Below are positions 1 through 13,150 of a DNA stretch of 64,000 nucleotides, piece after piece. The stretch comes from Hofstenia miamia (lineage: Eukaryota; Xenacoelomorpha; Acoela): positions 127,325 to 191,324 of the forward strand of contig SCFE01000115.1 in NCBI GenBank assembly GCA_004352715.1, read 5' to 3'. How positions within the stretch are numbered: position 1 is the first letter of the stretch; each line of letters begins with the position of its first letter. Below the pieces are notes generated by a model. The model did not search any database, was not told where the DNA came from, and was given only the letters and a program-made list of their open reading frames with translations. Both the position numbers and the translations under genes were made by a program.

Positions 1-1574
1 TATACATATATATAGATATATATATATTAATATAAATATACATATATAAATATATTTTATGTAAAAATGTAAATAAAAGAAGAGACACTCTGATATTTAT
101 GGTGTTTTCAGAGTTTGTAAATCTTTATTAATTTGTGAGTTATTAGCAGCTAAACGTTTTTGAAAAAACCAGCAAAGGATTAAGCAACTTCCTGGACAGC
201 TTAAGGTTAAAAAAATGTTTCTGTTTTTTAGATAAAAAACTATCTTCATTGAATGATAATTAAATAAGTAGTAAAGTATCTCGGGTATTCAACATCATTT
301 TAATTGAACTTCTATCTATAAAAAAGGAATACAAACTTCACTTGCTTATTTTAAGGAAAAACTCTCTTTAGCACTAAACAACCGAGGAATGTTTTAAAAA
401 CTCTATGTTTTGTTCAAAAATATAAACACTCGACTCACAAACTAATAAAGAAATCTGAAAACTGCAAAGGTTGAGGGATGTCTCTAAAATCTCGATCAGT
501 CACGATCTCTTACAAGAACACCTGGACCTATTGTTTTGGGCACGATGTGTGCTTGAATGGAGCTTTCATTGATTTCAAGCACACGAATAATGTTTTGCAC
601 AAATAGTCATCATTAGCTGAAGGAATATTCAGCCACAGATGTATCCATAACCAAATCTTTAATAGGTTTGCTCAAAAATGGAAAACAATCTCTGTGAATT
701 TATGGTAACTTAGGGCTACCTGAATTTTACTGTATTTATAAACAACGGATTTATCCAAAAAATTGCAACAAGGAGTAAATGGAAAAAGTCTACATTAGTG
801 AAAATCAACTGTTTGACAATTTCAACTCTAAAATTTAGGCGAAGAATTGTACATTATTATTTACATAAATATTTCTGCATGTTTCATCCTATCATAATTT
901 GCTAAATCAATTTCACAATTTCTGATATTACTAGTGTTACGTCAGCATAAAAATTTTTGCAGCGAAAATAGAAATCATATTGAAAAAATTAGATTGGTTG
1001 AATTGAAAGTGGATGGAATATATCACAAAAGTTGTGGAAATTTTTTTAAGTATAAATTTACGTATAAATTGACAAATTATCAGATGTTTATCCAAATGGC
1101 AAATGGATGATTTGAAATAAAATATTCAGGAAAATTTTTTATAAAGAACATCAAATTCAAACTTTAATTAGATATCTAAATTAAATGCTTAAAATAATAA
1201 TTAAAGCATCCATGGGTGATGATTTTAGTAAGAACTATGAATTATTGATGTTCATATAGGTGATATCAGATTACATAAATATTTATAAAGGTATACAAAG
1301 AAAGCAAAAGCTAATAAATATTAAAAGTTGTAGAAATCATTTAAAATTTGTTTTTCTGATTTAAGCAAAGCAAACTATCATTGTAAAAACTGTCGATATT
1401 CTAAGAAATGATATTATTCTAAAGCTTTGAATAATTGCAAAGGAATCATTTTTATTGTTTAATAACCAAACCAATAAAATGATATTGAATGCAATGAGTA
1501 ATTATGTAGCCAAATACAAATGTCTTTTAAAATATTTCTGAGATATAACTATTACAATTAAAACAGTGTTGCAG
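1..1574. other. AT-rich sequence, no recognised gene
   Basis: The first 58 bases are an impure (TA)n tract. The rest is AT-rich with stops in all frames and no protein similarity that I recognise. It lies directly upstream of a gypsy pol remnant and could include its missing gag/RT part, but nothing in it supports that. Confidence 0.5.
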
Positions 1575-3229
1575 AGAGCAATGGAAAGAATCATCAAGTT
1601 CAATCGACGAAAAATTCAACTAATGAAAAGTTCTGTAGAGGCTTCATTGTCCGTGATCGCGGGTTTGTGACTCAAACAGACAAACAATCACTTCAGAGAT
1701 GACTAATTGCATATTAGAATTTATTCCAAATAATTCAGCACATACTACTACATTAAGATATCTACAAGAAAGGAATTCTACATGAGACTTCTCTAAATCA
1801 CTTAATCCACTATTTCACATCAGGGCCGATATTGAGACAATTTGACAACAAGCTACCTGTTATCATTCAAGCAGATGCCTCGAAGTCAGCAATTGTAGCA
1901 TGCTTATTCAAGAGAACAAATCTGTCGTATACGCAGACAGATCGATGACAAAGACTGAAGAGAACTACGCGTGTACCCATTTTCACGAATATACCTAGAG
2001 GGGGGGGATAATTGCATCACAAACACTTGTCAACCTGTCCCTCCCGAAGCTCAACATCCTTTTGTCACTCTTCAGAAGCGCCTTTCATTGGAAAGTTGTT
2101 ATTCTTAGCACACGCATTATCAAGACTTAACTTACCCCCGAAATACACAAGTGAATAGGAGAAGAAATTGCAAATAGCAGCTCATTCATTGTCAAAACCA
2201 GAACAACTAAACTTAACACTGATTCGCAAATAACTTTTAAGAGACCAGAGATGGACAACTTTATCAAATTCATACAAACAAATGACCCAAAAGAAGGTTT
2301 CTTAAATCTTGTGAGCTGAAAAATTTCGAGGCGATTTAACATGAGCTATACGTCATGATAACATCGTCATGCGTAACTGCACAGTATTTATCCCAACTGG
2401 AATTGCAAACAAGATATTTTTAATGTGTAGATTACTACTCAAGATTCATACAATGTCTTCGGCTAAACGGGAAGTGTACACACTCGGTAAAAGAATCCTC
2501 AAAAAACCGTAGCAGATAAAAAATCCATTTGGATCTACGGATTTTAAAGTATTTGCAGATTAACCAGGTATAACACTTTGCCATAGCAATTCTAGATATA
2601 CTCAGGTTATTGGAATGGCTGAAAGAGCAGTCAAAACGTTTAAAAACATCTATAAGAAAAGCGATAATTAAAGAATGACGATAATGGATCTGCAATAGCA
2701 CAGAGTTGTCCTTCTGTGACTACTCTTCGTCATAATTGATGCATTGATGCCATAATCCTTGCTTAAACCAAAAATTGTTGCAGAACCAGAGTTTGCAAAG
2801 ATAGAAAACAAATACAAATCATCACAGGAGAAATTCTACAATTGAAAATCAAGAAATTATAAACCTGGGATGACTGTCCGTGTGGTAACGTTAGGAAACC
2901 CTATTGAGACAGTTGTAAACAAAGCGAGAACACCGAGTTCATATATTATAAATATAAACGGAGAGTCCATTAGAAGAAATCGACGACATTTGATCCATTT
3001 AGGAAGGCCTTCTAAATTAGTCAAACTAACAAGCTTTCTCTCCGATTATGATGAAGTCGAAACGAAAAGAAAAATGATGATGGCAAAAATGTCATGGGAT
3101 GACGTCGACGCAAAGCAAAGTGTCGCTTTACAGGGAAATAAATCTAATGGGAATGAAAGATCTCAGAAAAACAGAAGACTTCTGCAACTATATGGATGCT
3201 TAATCAACTCTTACAGTTCCTCCTCTTGA
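1575..3229 (+). pseudogene. Ty3/gypsy retrotransposon pol remnant (RT end, RNase H, integrase)
   Basis: Translations in several frames give successive pieces of a K02A2.6/mag-like gypsy polyprotein. Around 1600-1800 there is the end of RT and the linker (FIPNNSAHTTTLRYLQE-like). Around 1840-1990 is the start of RNase H (IIQADASKS, then RSMTKTEENYA). Around 2520-2660 is the integrase core with FGSTDFKVFAD and GMAERAVKTFKNI, which holds the catalytic Glu. From 2870 to 3229 is the 119-codon open integrase tail with MTVRVVTLGNP and SIRRNRRHL. Many stops and frameshifts separate the pieces, so the copy is dead. It belongs to a different gypsy lineage from the elements at 26-53 kb, whose integrase tail has no RRNRRHL motif. 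No LTRs were found. Confidence 0.82.
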
Positions 3230-5707
3230 ACAAGGAAGTAAATATGTATATATAATTGTGAAGGGACGTTTTTCGATAAATGTCAAAATTGAACATGATA
3301 TTGAGCAAAAAAATCATGTCTTGCTGCAGGAAATTAGATTGCAAAAACGTATGCCAGTTTCAGTTTAAATTTATGGTCATAAAAATTTATCTCAAATGAC
3401 TCTTATTATAATTGGTTTTCTGGAATATATGTAAAATTATGAGAACTAATTGTACTGTAGAATAAATTCGTTCAATGTAAAAACGTAAAAGAATTTAATA
3501 ACTGTGGGGGGGGGGGACTTTTAAATAAAATTATTTGTAATATAAGCAATAATAAAACATTGTTTTCTTAAAATAGATTCTACGTGTAATTATAAAAGAA
3601 AATTACATTTAAAACAAATAGTGACTTGAGTAAGAAATTCCTCAATAATGAGCTATTTATCAGTAAACTTCCGTCTTCAAACGGAAATCCTGAGATATTT
3701 TGGCCATATATGTTGAATTTCAATCTAGATTTTTGAAAATCAACACAATGAAAATAAATCTGGATTTCACATGATAACAAAACTCTATAAATGAAAATAG
3801 TTAAAATTAATCCAAACATTAAGCTATTAATAAAGAAAAGTACAACTTTCTCAAGAAGACTAAACGTTGATAAATATTATGTAGACCAATTCGAAATGTT
3901 TTAAAAATCTTCTGAAACATCATTTCCAAAGCCATCGTCTAACCAAAGAATATTACGTCATTACTTTAAGAAATTAATTAAATTGTAAACTAAAACACGC
4001 ACAAATTCGTCTAAAGCAATTCATTAAAGAGAGAAGCAAAGGAGACATTTTTTTTCATTTTCAGTTTAATGTTTTGTAATTCTTCAATGCGTACTTATTA
4101 TTGTCATAATCGTTTGTTTAAAATATCATTTTGTAAAAAAACACATTGTAAGTTAGATTACCGAATTTTGAAGACTATAAAGCACACATAAAAGACCCCT
4201 ATTCGTAGAAACCGGCAATACATATTATAATCATGGGTGGAAACGGGTGTACCGGTCAGGATCGGTCAACTTTTTTCGGATCGGATTGAACGTTTTCTTC
4301 TTTAAATAGTCATGTCGGGTCACTCAATATCGTTGACATTAATTACTGATTACATGCATAAGTTTTAACGCTACATTAAACGATTAAATGGTGTGCTACA
4401 TGTAACTGCATTGTCGCATGACAAACAATACATAGCAAAGCATTTGATTTTCACACAAATGGCTAGTCTGCACTAATTATGCTTGAAATCACTTACATAT
4501 TTTCGTTTGCATTCTATAAAACAGATTTCTTCATAGATTTTAGCCTGCTTCGTAAAACCTTTTTGTCATTGTAAGAGATTGATATCTGTTTGGAGTGTAA
4601 GCTAGTTTCGTAAATGACTTGGACCAATGTGGAGTTATTGGTTTTCTTACTCGATTTCCTGTTTGCAAGCCTGCTTATAGTCATTATGCACATTATGTAA
4701 GAAGAGAATATGAATTTGCTTAATGTCGTTATCACTCCACTTAAATTCCGTTACAAACAACAAAACAAGTAATTTGATGGATGTACAGAAGAGGAATGAT
4801 TGGAGAAGTTAGCATTAATTTCAGCGCAATATTGACTATTATTGTTAATGATTTGAATAGCTCGATCTATTGGACTATTTTGTTTCAATATTTAGTGATA
4901 TTGCGTCCTATAATCAGGTGCGATCTGTAGTACGAAAATACACTATGTGAAATAAAATAAACAATATCAAAGAAAAGTTAATCGTTGCTGTTAATATCAT
5001 AAACTTTCTAATCAGGGAGATGCTGCGGAGAATCGGGAGCTGCTCCCAGATGTGTTCGCCCTCTTAGAGAATTTTCTACAACAGTGACTCTCAGGCTTGC
5101 TTGACCGATTCACCCCTTTTACCATTTGTCAAAATCTCATTCACCTCCTCATTTTCGAAACTTCAAAAATTCAAAGGACACCGGAAGTGGCTAATATGGA
5201 TTTACAATATTCGACCCAGACATCTCTAAAAGACCGTTCCTCCAAGATCGCAATGAGAATCCCTGGACTACAATATTGATAACAATGATAAAAATTATGG
5301 TTTTCAATTATAGAGGTTGCGCGTAATAAGAAAAATCAATAAATTTGTTGAATGAAATTTTTCTAATGTGTGCTGCCTTAAAAACGTTTACAATTGACTG
5401 GATAGTAGAACAAGTTAAACACCGGGGATTTGCGACGACGTGTAAGAAATTCAAACATTCATTTGAACAAATAATTATGACAACCATCTACACTAACATA
5501 TGTTTTTGTGGATTGGTACAAACAAACATCTTAATAGTGGTACCACCCTTAACTTTTGTAGAATAATATGTTTCAAAACGACATTTGCCTGTTAAGTAGA
5601 ACAATTTTTATTCCTTGGCCAGTTAAAAATTGCTCCGATATTTATATTGAAATGTTTTAATAATGCTTGTAATATACCTCCTAAATATATATAAAATAAT
5701 ATATACT

Positions 5708-5709
<2 letters not shown>
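3230..5709. other. AT-rich sequence, no recognised gene
   Basis: Only short chance ORFs are present. A G11 homopolymer lies at 3506-3516. A less AT-rich patch around 4220-4320 contains repeated cggtc/cggat words. I see no coding signature, LTR or terminal inverted repeat. Confidence 0.5.

Positions 5710-5749
<40 letters not shown>
5710..5749. repeat. (TA)n microsatellite
   Basis: About 20 uninterrupted TA units lie just downstream of the 3' end of the MFS transporter gene. Confidence 0.95.
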
Positions 5750-5752
<3 letters not shown>

Positions 5753-5893
5753 GCCAATACATTTGATGGCTGTTGAAATAATAGAAATTAATTGCATATA
5801 AATATTTTATATACAAATTGAGATCGTCAACAAATTTCATAATAACTTAGCTGTGCAAACAGTAAGCATCATTTTTTCTTAAATCATTTTTCG

Positions 5894-6912
5894 TTAACTG
5901 TCATTCACAGATAATGTGTGAAGTAGTCCCTGTGAAATTATCACTGGTAGAAGACTGACAGCAGAAGTCAATAGTAAAAGAGATTCAATTAGCAAAGTTT
6001 TTCCAAAACCGACTTTTTCGAATAAGTATCCACCCATTAAAATTGGACCAAAATCCCTCCAAATCCATTGATCATGTTTATAATGAACGCAGTAATAATC
6101 TTTGCATTCTGTGAATCTCCAACACCATATTGCATTGAAAACCTATCCAGAAGAATGTACCCGGGTATGTATGAGCTGGATAAAGCGATGCCAATTGCAA
6201 TTAATGCCAAAAGATTTACTTCGATAGATTGGAAGATTTCTATTACGGTACACAAGTAAAACATAAGCACTGACAAAGGCATAAGAAATACACCAAAAGT
6301 GAAAACTCTGCCCCCATTACCTTTATACATTAAGTAACCAAATAGTGGTGCCAAAATAGTGTAAGGTATTTCAAACGCCAAAAATACAAAACTATTCCAT
6401 TTTTCAGTAATACCAAAGGCATCATTTAAATAAGGGCTCAATGTTACATCAAAAATGCCAACAATAGAAAAAGACAACATTTCCGATATAAAAATCGAAA
6501 TTATGCAAGGCTTGAATAAGAACCTGAAATAAGACATGAAATTGCCTTGATTCTCATCATTGATCAATGTTTTCTCTTTAATACATAACCTAACAACTAA
6601 AACTAAGAACAATTGTAAAATACCATTAAAGACAAAGGGTAACGTATAACCACCCAATGCAAAAAGAATATTACCTAAAGGAAAGCCAACTATAATGCCA
6701 ATTCCAAACGCGGCTTCCAAAAGTGACCCTATTTTTGTCTCCCAGTCCATTTTAGTTAATGTGAGAACAAGGTATGCTGCAGAGGAATGCATTGCAAAAC
6801 CGAAGCCAGCAGTAAACATACAGCAAAAACTCAGTGCGCAGAAAATGTTACCATTAGGAGCATATTGCAAACACCCAAAAATAATGATACTTACAGCAGA
6901 TAAAATTGGGCC
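5894..6912 (-). CDS. MFS transporter, SLC18B1-like, 5' truncated by gap and with a 3' frameshift
   Basis: Major facilitator transporter of the polyamine/amine (SLC18) type. The visible part starts at the gap with GPILSAVSIIIFG and continues through about nine hydrophobic helices. GIGIIVGFPLGNILFALGGY matches in form the signature after TM5 of SLC18B1 (GLGLILGPPLGG-type), and APLFGYLMYKGNGGR is the central-loop region. The frame reads to a TAA at 6037-6039 within GFGGILVQF. One frame over, the expected last segment follows at once (PILMGGYLFEKVGFGKTLL), ending in SVNDS and TAA at 5894-5896. A single base missing from the GG near 6050 explains this, either a sequencing error or true decay. There are no introns in 1 kb, unlike neighbouring SPEF2. 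Family assignment is firm for MFS and good for SLC18B1; the substrate is not inferred. The N-terminal third lies in the gap. Confidence 0.8.
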
Positions 6913-7912
6913 NNNNNNNNNNNNNNNNNNNNNNNNNNNNNNNNNNNNNNNNNNNNNNNNNNNNNNNNNNNNNNNNNNNNNNNNNNNNNNNNNNNNNNNN
7001 NNNNNNNNNNNNNNNNNNNNNNNNNNNNNNNNNNNNNNNNNNNNNNNNNNNNNNNNNNNNNNNNNNNNNNNNNNNNNNNNNNNNNNNNNNNNNNNNNNNN
7101 NNNNNNNNNNNNNNNNNNNNNNNNNNNNNNNNNNNNNNNNNNNNNNNNNNNNNNNNNNNNNNNNNNNNNNNNNNNNNNNNNNNNNNNNNNNNNNNNNNNN
7201 NNNNNNNNNNNNNNNNNNNNNNNNNNNNNNNNNNNNNNNNNNNNNNNNNNNNNNNNNNNNNNNNNNNNNNNNNNNNNNNNNNNNNNNNNNNNNNNNNNNN
7301 NNNNNNNNNNNNNNNNNNNNNNNNNNNNNNNNNNNNNNNNNNNNNNNNNNNNNNNNNNNNNNNNNNNNNNNNNNNNNNNNNNNNNNNNNNNNNNNNNNNN
7401 NNNNNNNNNNNNNNNNNNNNNNNNNNNNNNNNNNNNNNNNNNNNNNNNNNNNNNNNNNNNNNNNNNNNNNNNNNNNNNNNNNNNNNNNNNNNNNNNNNNN
7501 NNNNNNNNNNNNNNNNNNNNNNNNNNNNNNNNNNNNNNNNNNNNNNNNNNNNNNNNNNNNNNNNNNNNNNNNNNNNNNNNNNNNNNNNNNNNNNNNNNNN
7601 NNNNNNNNNNNNNNNNNNNNNNNNNNNNNNNNNNNNNNNNNNNNNNNNNNNNNNNNNNNNNNNNNNNNNNNNNNNNNNNNNNNNNNNNNNNNNNNNNNNN
7701 NNNNNNNNNNNNNNNNNNNNNNNNNNNNNNNNNNNNNNNNNNNNNNNNNNNNNNNNNNNNNNNNNNNNNNNNNNNNNNNNNNNNNNNNNNNNNNNNNNNN
7801 NNNNNNNNNNNNNNNNNNNNNNNNNNNNNNNNNNNNNNNNNNNNNNNNNNNNNNNNNNNNNNNNNNNNNNNNNNNNNNNNNNNNNNNNNNNNNNNNNNNN
7901 NNNNNNNNNNNN
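6913..7912. other. Assembly gap (1000 N)
   Basis: Exactly 1,000 N, so the size may be nominal. It hides the 5' part of the MFS gene and the continuation of SPEF2. The right edge is a (TA)n tract. Confidence 0.99.
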
Positions 7913-7934
7913 TATATATATATATATATATATA
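7913..7934. repeat. (TA)n microsatellite at gap edge
   Basis: Eleven TA units begin directly at the end of the N run. Confidence 0.95.
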
Positions 7935-7972
7935 AATGTAGAATAATACTCTTCAGGTTCTTTAAACTTTAC

Positions 7973-8203
7973 GTCTTCAGAGCGTTCTTGGTCGATTTCT
8001 TCTGGCTTTGCGACTTCTTCAGTTTCACCAATATCTTCAACTTCTCTAGTTTTATCATTTGGTGGAATACCCTGTCTGGTAGACTGTTCTTTATCAGTGA
8101 TATCCATCAAAAGGATTAGGTGCATACCACTTTCAATTGGAGTAGGGGTAGATACAGTGTTTGAACTACTTTCTGATTTTCTCCCACGTTTACTTGCTTT
8201 CTC
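7973..8203 (-). CDS. SPEF2: SPEF2 exon: kinase-like domain, fifth segment; 3' edge uncertain
   Basis: Acceptor ctttttag. Encodes a Ser-rich linker, then IESGMHLILLMDITDKEQST, equivalent to the PAFDFVILLDVSDTSSMSR strand, then a Glu/Lys-rich tail. The donor used here is gtaaag after RSED. The frame also stays open into the (TA)n tract, so the exon could end later or in the gap. Confidence 0.8.
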
Positions 8204-11200
8204 CTAAAAAGAATCGCTAAAAACCCCGAAACCAGTACAATTATTAATATTTCCTCAAATTTTCAATGTCGGACTGTAAAGTCCGGTTGTTTTAAAAGCA
8301 TATTCGACAGATGCTATTAAACGTGTGCTATTAGCATATTGATAAATTAAAAATTATTAACATCACTAATAATATCATTGTGATAAATAGAAAATAAAAT
8401 CAGTCCAAGATCTGTTCCCTGGTGTACTCTCTTTCAGTTGCTAGTCATTTTTTTAATCTAAGACTATGCACTGTGTTCTATCTCTTAGGATGTTCATTAT
8501 TAAAAGAACGGAATTGCAAATTCATTCTATTAAGTGCTTTGCATAAATCCACGAGGGTTTATTTTTTAGTTCATTTAAAATATTGTTTTCGCAGTTGATA
8601 GTATTGATTTTTTGAAGAAATATTTTCCAAAATTGATAATGTCTGACAGCTTTTTGGTAAAAAGGGGGTATAGTCTTTACATAATTAAGTAATGTCAGAT
8701 TCTTTAAGTAAATCAGGATAATACATTGGGTAAATGTATCAGTGATTAGAATCACTGATATGGTTTTGTAAAGTTGTACAAAATGATGACAATTAACAAA
8801 TAAAGGAAAATCGAAAAGATTATACTGATTTTTAAAAACCTGGGTTTGTTAAACATTGTCCATTGCGTTTGATTTCGACATTAACCCTCTGATGGTGCAC
8901 TTGCAAATCTGCAACTGCAGTTAAATTCAGTTTATAATTTTTTAATGAATTCTATAATATATTAACTGTAGATGCAAAGATATACCCAAATAAATAAAGG
9001 GACCATACAATTCTCTCTCATGTAGATGATAATATCAATCAATCCTGCTAGTCTATAGCTGTAAGGCTTCCTATTCATGTTCAAACAAGTTTATGAATAT
9101 AGTCAATTTGCAACTTTCCATACTTCTACTGCCCGGAGTTGTAAAATATGCAACCAAACCAGAAAAAACTAGTTAAATACTTACAAGCTCCATTCAAAGG
9201 TGGAATATCATTCCTATTACCCATAGAAACACTAATCATAACTTTTAACCAGAATTGCCCCCCCTCTCCCCATAGACTAGGGTTTCGTCTGTGATTCAAA
9301 GGACGAACACTTCCGAACTATGATGTGGCCCTGACTGCCTCGTCATTGTGGAAACACAAGCACAAATGCAATGTAGTAGAAATACTGATTAAAATTATAA
9401 AGATTTTAACATCACTAACGTCTTCTTTGAAATCATTTCCTGTCAGTCGACGCTCAAAGTATCTTGCTTGCTCGAGATTTTTGGGAAAATTATCAATAAT
9501 AAATCCAGTATCTTCGGGTAATTTTCTAAAATTAGAGTTATAATTTATCAATTAATAGGCAAAACCTGATAGCATCCAGAAGCAAATCAGCCTGAATATC
9601 GTCGGAAACCTCATGGCCACGGCATACTTCCATAAAGGCTTTGGCACCACAGGATGCTCTTTTAGATAAGTTAGGCTTTTGTGCTTCCCAACCACCAAGA
9701 GAGTCACCGTCGACCTGATCAGTTGGAGCTAAATTTTTCAGTAAAAACGTTATGTTTAACTAAAAGTACGACATTACCATTGGTTTTACCAGAATTATCA
9801 GCGTTCTCACGAACTGCTGCTTCATTGTTTAGTTGCTCTGCAATGAAGTCTGCAGAGGGAGGTGGGGTAGGGAGATCCTCAACTTCTCCCAGTTTGTAAG
9901 CTTCAATTGCTTCAGTGATAAGAGACGAAATATCAAACTTTAATATCCCGAATTCTAAAATTAAACAAAACTAAAAACTTATATCATAGGACAGTCATGC
10001 CAGACATAACTCTCTTTTTAGAGAGTAAGGCAATTTGCTCTGTCACAGTAGTTTTTTTTTGGTTGCAGCATTAGAACACTAGAACACTATAATTACTTCA
10101 AGTCAAATACAGACTGAAGATTAAAATGTACATAAAAAAATTAAATAAAAGTAAATGTTTGCTATTTCTGTCATTTAAATTAACTTCATAGCGCGATGTG
10201 CAAAAATATTCTTGAACGTTTCAGTTCGTACTAAAGGTATTTAATATATTTGATTTAATCTGGTTGATCGCTCTTTTTTATTTTCGTTTATTATGAAATA
10301 ATTAAACATTGGATGTCGTGGATTTTCTAAAACTTCTCTAGCAAGTCTTCCTCATCTCTGATCTTAAATGAATCATATATCTTTTCACAAAAACAAGCTT
10401 TAAAGCAACGTAATAAAATCTATTGATGTTTGTAAGAATTTCAGAATCCCTCAGTAAATTATCACTCAACTTGGGCCTTCGGTTTTACTATGTTGATCAG
10501 AATCAACGCGGTTCAGCCCTCTGCGTGCTAAAGTTTGCGAGAGTATTTTCGCAGTTAAACCGGCGTTAGTAGTCACACATTTAGGGGTTAAGTCCGGAAA
10601 CGTATTGTGGTCTCACTCACTGTTCAGGCTGCCGACTGGTACAGCAACCCCGACTTCGACAGACATAGAAGTGGTTACCACGTATTTGCCATCCTTATAT
10701 TGATGTATTGTTTTGCTATATGGGGTGCTGGACCGAAACTCATTTTAAAAAAGGTTATTATTTTATGTTCGTCCAATTTCATATGCTCCACGAGTACACC
10801 CTTGCAAGTACAGCATAAACTACTAATTTATTGATCCTATAAAACGTGATAAAACTGAATAATTTTCTAAACTTTGTTTATATGATAGAATCTTAATTAA
10901 AAAGTGTACATTTCCTCTAATTATTCTAAGCACACGGTATTCTAACAGAATTAAAAAATCTTTAACAAAAACGCGAAAAGCAAGGATGTTGTTTTAAATT
11001 GCTCAAACAATTTTTCAAACTGTGAAAATTATGTGTCACACTTTCCAGTCATATAATTGGAAAAATACTTTCTGACAAATAAGATGCGACTGTTGTTTTC
11101 CCCGCCAAAGACTTCCCCACCACTGCAATACGAATAGGAAAGTTCTTTAATTCAAGAGGAGGAACAGGCGTGGCTGGGGGATATACCATGTCAAACAGCC

Positions 11201-11477
11201 GGAAGATGATATAACCGAGAACTTTATTTTCCTTTATCCTTCTCACTGATGAATTTTCAGGAATTTGCCATTCGCCATTCATAGTCTAAGAAAATAATAA
11301 TTGAAATATTTGCATACTAGCTGTATATATACAGCATCAACTATTAAACCAGGGCGCATGTCAGTGATTTTGAAACTAAAGAATCTATGTATGGTTGATA
11401 GCACTCTTAGATGCACTACATTTCACAGACGAATGTACCATAAAAAAGTAGAAAAATTTATTGCAATTATCTATTTA

Positions 11478-11509
<32 letters not shown>

Positions 11510-11703
11510 NNNNNNNNNNNNNNNNNNNNNNNNNNNNNNNNNNNNNNNNNNNNNNNNNNNNNNNNNNNNNNNNNNNNNNNNNNNNNNNNNNNNNNNNNNN
11601 NNNNNNNNNNNNNNNNNNNNNNNNNNNNNNNNNNNNNNNNNNNNNNNNNNNNNNNTTTAATGGCTGGTAAATTTGTTGGTTAATGGTTAAGCCTCTTGAT
11701 CAC

Positions 11704-11745
<42 letters not shown>

Positions 11746-13114
11746 GTGATCAAGAGGCTTAACCATTAACCAACAAATTTACCAGCCATTAAATCCCTGC
11801 TCCGGCGACCCGCAGATTCTGTTGGAATTCTGGTGTGGTAGCTATATTCCTTCATTGAGAGAAATATTTATAAAAGCAAAAAATTCGTAAACAAAACTGT
11901 TTCAATAACAACACTAATGGAAAACAAAGTACTAGTAATTAAGAAAGTGTATGCCAACTAATTACTTACTTTATATGCAACAAAATTTCCTTCGTTTAGG
12001 AGAGCGATTCTTTCGCGATCGGCAATATGCTTCTCCTATGAAAAAAAAATGATAGTAATCATCTGAAACTAAGAACAAATAAATTTAAAAAATCAAATAA
12101 AACATTCTATCATCAAGATGACACGATTTTCTAATCTATAAAATTGTAGATGCCTTTACAAGGTAAGTAAAAGATAGTATAGAGATCTGCCTAGTATATA
12201 AACCGAAAATCTATTAATAATTATAGAAAAACAAGACCATGAGGAAATGAAAACGAACGGACCACCAAGATTACTCGTAATCGATAATTAAAAGAACATT
12301 ATACCTCGTCTTCTACCTAAATGATGTAGATTTAGCAAGTGAAACAAGAAAAAACTCTTACTTCGACTTCAGTGAACAGCGGAATATTCTTAATGAAGTA
12401 ATCTGTCCACTCCTTGTACAACTTAACTGGAACAAGCCTACAAATTCGTTTACAAATTAGAAGTACTAAATGAAATTACGATTCATGGATTTCGTCTTAT
12501 AGAAATGATTAGCTTTTCGTTGTAAAAATTAAACAAATATTTCTTCTTGTTATTCCATTTGCAAAAGAAAGCAATGTACGCATGGTAATATTTTTGGGGA
12601 ATGCACTGTAAAGTATAATCTTAAAAGATTTATTATCTAAATTTAACAAATTTTGAAATGGTGCAATGATTTAGGATTTGATCGCTGTGTAAACAACCCC
12701 TAAAATTAAGATTAAATGAGAATACACCACCATAAATATATTGAGAATTGAAAACGATAGATTGCAGTACTCAAAATTTACCCACAATACACCAGGGTAG
12801 TGTTTTAAAAGAACAATTTCTACATATTTTGATATTTTCTATTTTTTTTAAATTCGGAAAATTAAGCGAAAAATGGGAAAGTGTTGAATATCAGAAAAAT
12901 TGAAACACTACATAAATTTTACGCTAAAGCCCATGCTACACGAACAACTTTTGTCGCTGATTTTTTGTCGTCCGAACGAACAACTTTTGTCGCCAACTTT
13001 TGTTATTTATTTGGTATGATATATTTAAGCGGCAAATTGCATAATTATAGCGCGCATTTCACTAAAGCATGGGGATGTCAACAGTGTGGTTACCTGAAGA
13101 TCTTATTAAAGCAG

Positions 13115-13150
<36 letters not shown>

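Noticed and set aside
3506-3516. G11 run as a polypurine tract for the gypsy remnant at 1.6-3.2 kb
   Set aside because: No LTR-like TG start or repeat follows it, so the assignment has no support.
6695-8125. Long open frames of 350-470 codons spanning 6.7-8.1 kb on both strands
   Set aside because: They consist mostly of N. Only the short real pieces at their ends (SPEF2 exon, MFS gene) carry information. The same applies to long frames across 32.9-33.6, 36.1-37.2 and 40.2-41.3 kb.
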